This document shows, one piece after another, positions 24,698 through 64,000 of a stretch of 64,000 nt of DNA. Location: positions 219,501 through 283,500 of the forward strand of contig JAXIVH010000105.1 of NCBI GenBank assembly GCA_036785325.1, written 5' to 3'. Both the position numbers and the translations under genes were made by a program. The stretch comes from Urophycis tenuis (lineage: Eukaryota; Chordata; Actinopteri; Gadiformes; Phycidae). The notes beneath the pieces were generated by a model. That model ran no database searches. It was not told the origin of the DNA and saw nothing but the letters and a program-made list of their open reading frames with translations. Position 1 is the first letter of the stretch, and each line of letters starts with the position of its first letter.

Positions 24698-25410
24698 TCC
24701 TTTATTTATGTAGTCATGGAAACATAAGCACATTTTATTTTCCGGTCATACTTGATGTGTTGCTTATTCAATAATTAAAAAGATTTAAATGGTGATTTTG
24801 TAGTGTTTCGGACAAGTCTATTCAGGCTTGGGGGGGTGGGGCTACAACAGTGTGCAAATACAAGAGTAGAATACAGTGGGAGGAGCGCCCCCTTCTGGTA
24901 CAGAACCATAACGACTTGAACCACCTCATCCACACATTTTTTCCAAGTTAAAGCGCAGACTCTTACTGTGGAATACAGAGTTTATAAAAGCAGCTATAGT
25001 TAGGAAAAGCTAGCAGCGGGGTTAGCGCCTAGCGGTTCCTGGCGTATGGGGTTTCCCTGGCTGGCTCTGCCACAGGGGCGCATGGCTGTAGTGTTGATCA
25101 GAAAGCTTCACCTGGCAGGTTAGGTACACCGCTGTTCCTACGGAAACGGAGCCTTAAAAACTCAAAAACAGCAAAATTAAAAAAAAAAACTAGGAAACCC
25201 GTCCTCCTTTCTGCAGGAGACTCCTCTCTGTAGATCTGGAAGGGGACGTGGTCAGTGATGAATAAAAGGGTGCGGTCAACAAAGAAGAAATGGCTGTGGT
25301 CAGTGATGCAGAAAGTGGGTAAACATGGGGAATGGCAGGTGAAGGAATAGGGGCAGTGGTCAGGAATGGGGGGTGTGGTTTTGGCTGTCAGTTGAGGGCG
25401 GGGGATGTGG
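24698..25410 (-). other. cdc42bpb: Probable 3' UTR of cdc42bpb
   Basis: No coding signal follows the stop. Reverse-complement AATAAA hexamers occur at 24734-24739 and 24701-24706, giving a possible 3' UTR of about 0.7 kb. The true cleavage site is not determined. Confidence 0.35.
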
Positions 25411-63957
<38,547 letters not shown>

Positions 63958-64000
63958 TTTCTGTCAATTTCTCGCTGGTCTCGGCTGACAACCACTCCCT

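Overview
The window is eukaryotic and almost certainly from a ray-finned (teleost) fish. It has interrupted genes with GT-AG introns, very long (CA)n tracts, tRNA-headed SINEs and a transposon mix typical of fish: a Penelope-like element, I-type, L2-type and Rex1-like LINEs, many non-autonomous hAT elements and a CACTA-like element. Nothing bacterial or viral was recognised.

The right 60% (25411-63957, minus strand) is one host gene, cdc42bpb, encoding MRCK-beta, a Cdc42-binding myotonic-dystrophy-kinase-related protein kinase. I traced 37 coding exons by splice signals, reading phase and homology. They sum to 5103 nt (1700 codons plus stop) with every phase compatible; the human protein is about 1711 residues. 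Domain order is N-terminal helix, AGC-type kinase and C-tail, long coiled coil, C1 zinc finger, PH, CNH (citron homology), CRIB, and a Ser/Pro-rich tail. Cdc42-GTP binds the CRIB, lipid and membrane contacts come through C1 and PH, and the kinase drives actomyosin contraction. One further 63-nt, phase-0 cassette exon is predicted at 42858-42920.

The left 40% (about 1-25400) is intergenic or gene-flanking DNA made of nested transposons. An I-type LINE on the minus strand (about 4400-23430) is split by three insertions: a Penelope-like tandem/inverted composite (4914-8913, 15-bp target duplication), a tRNA-SINE (about 9299-9636) and a two-gene CACTA-like transposon (12115-22686, TA target duplication). 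The CACTA-like element is split by an L2-type LINE (about 16960-20312), which is split by a 2.3-kb DNA element with an 8-bp duplication (17570-19848). The far left holds small inverted-repeat elements and a Rex1-like LINE 3' end.

Introns of cdc42bpb hold four further hAT-like elements, a Harbinger-like MITE, a decayed Tc1-like copy, an L2-type LINE, several SINEs and several minisatellites. The most unusual feature is that splice-site sequences have been amplified within tandem repeats. About a dozen copies of a 5' splice site follow exon 35, and about a dozen copies of a 3' splice site precede exon 6. Long CA/TG tracts directly abut many exon borders.

Exon borders were called by eye and could be off by a few bases where AG or GT choices are adjacent. 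Transposon family names rest on remembered protein motifs, not on a database search.
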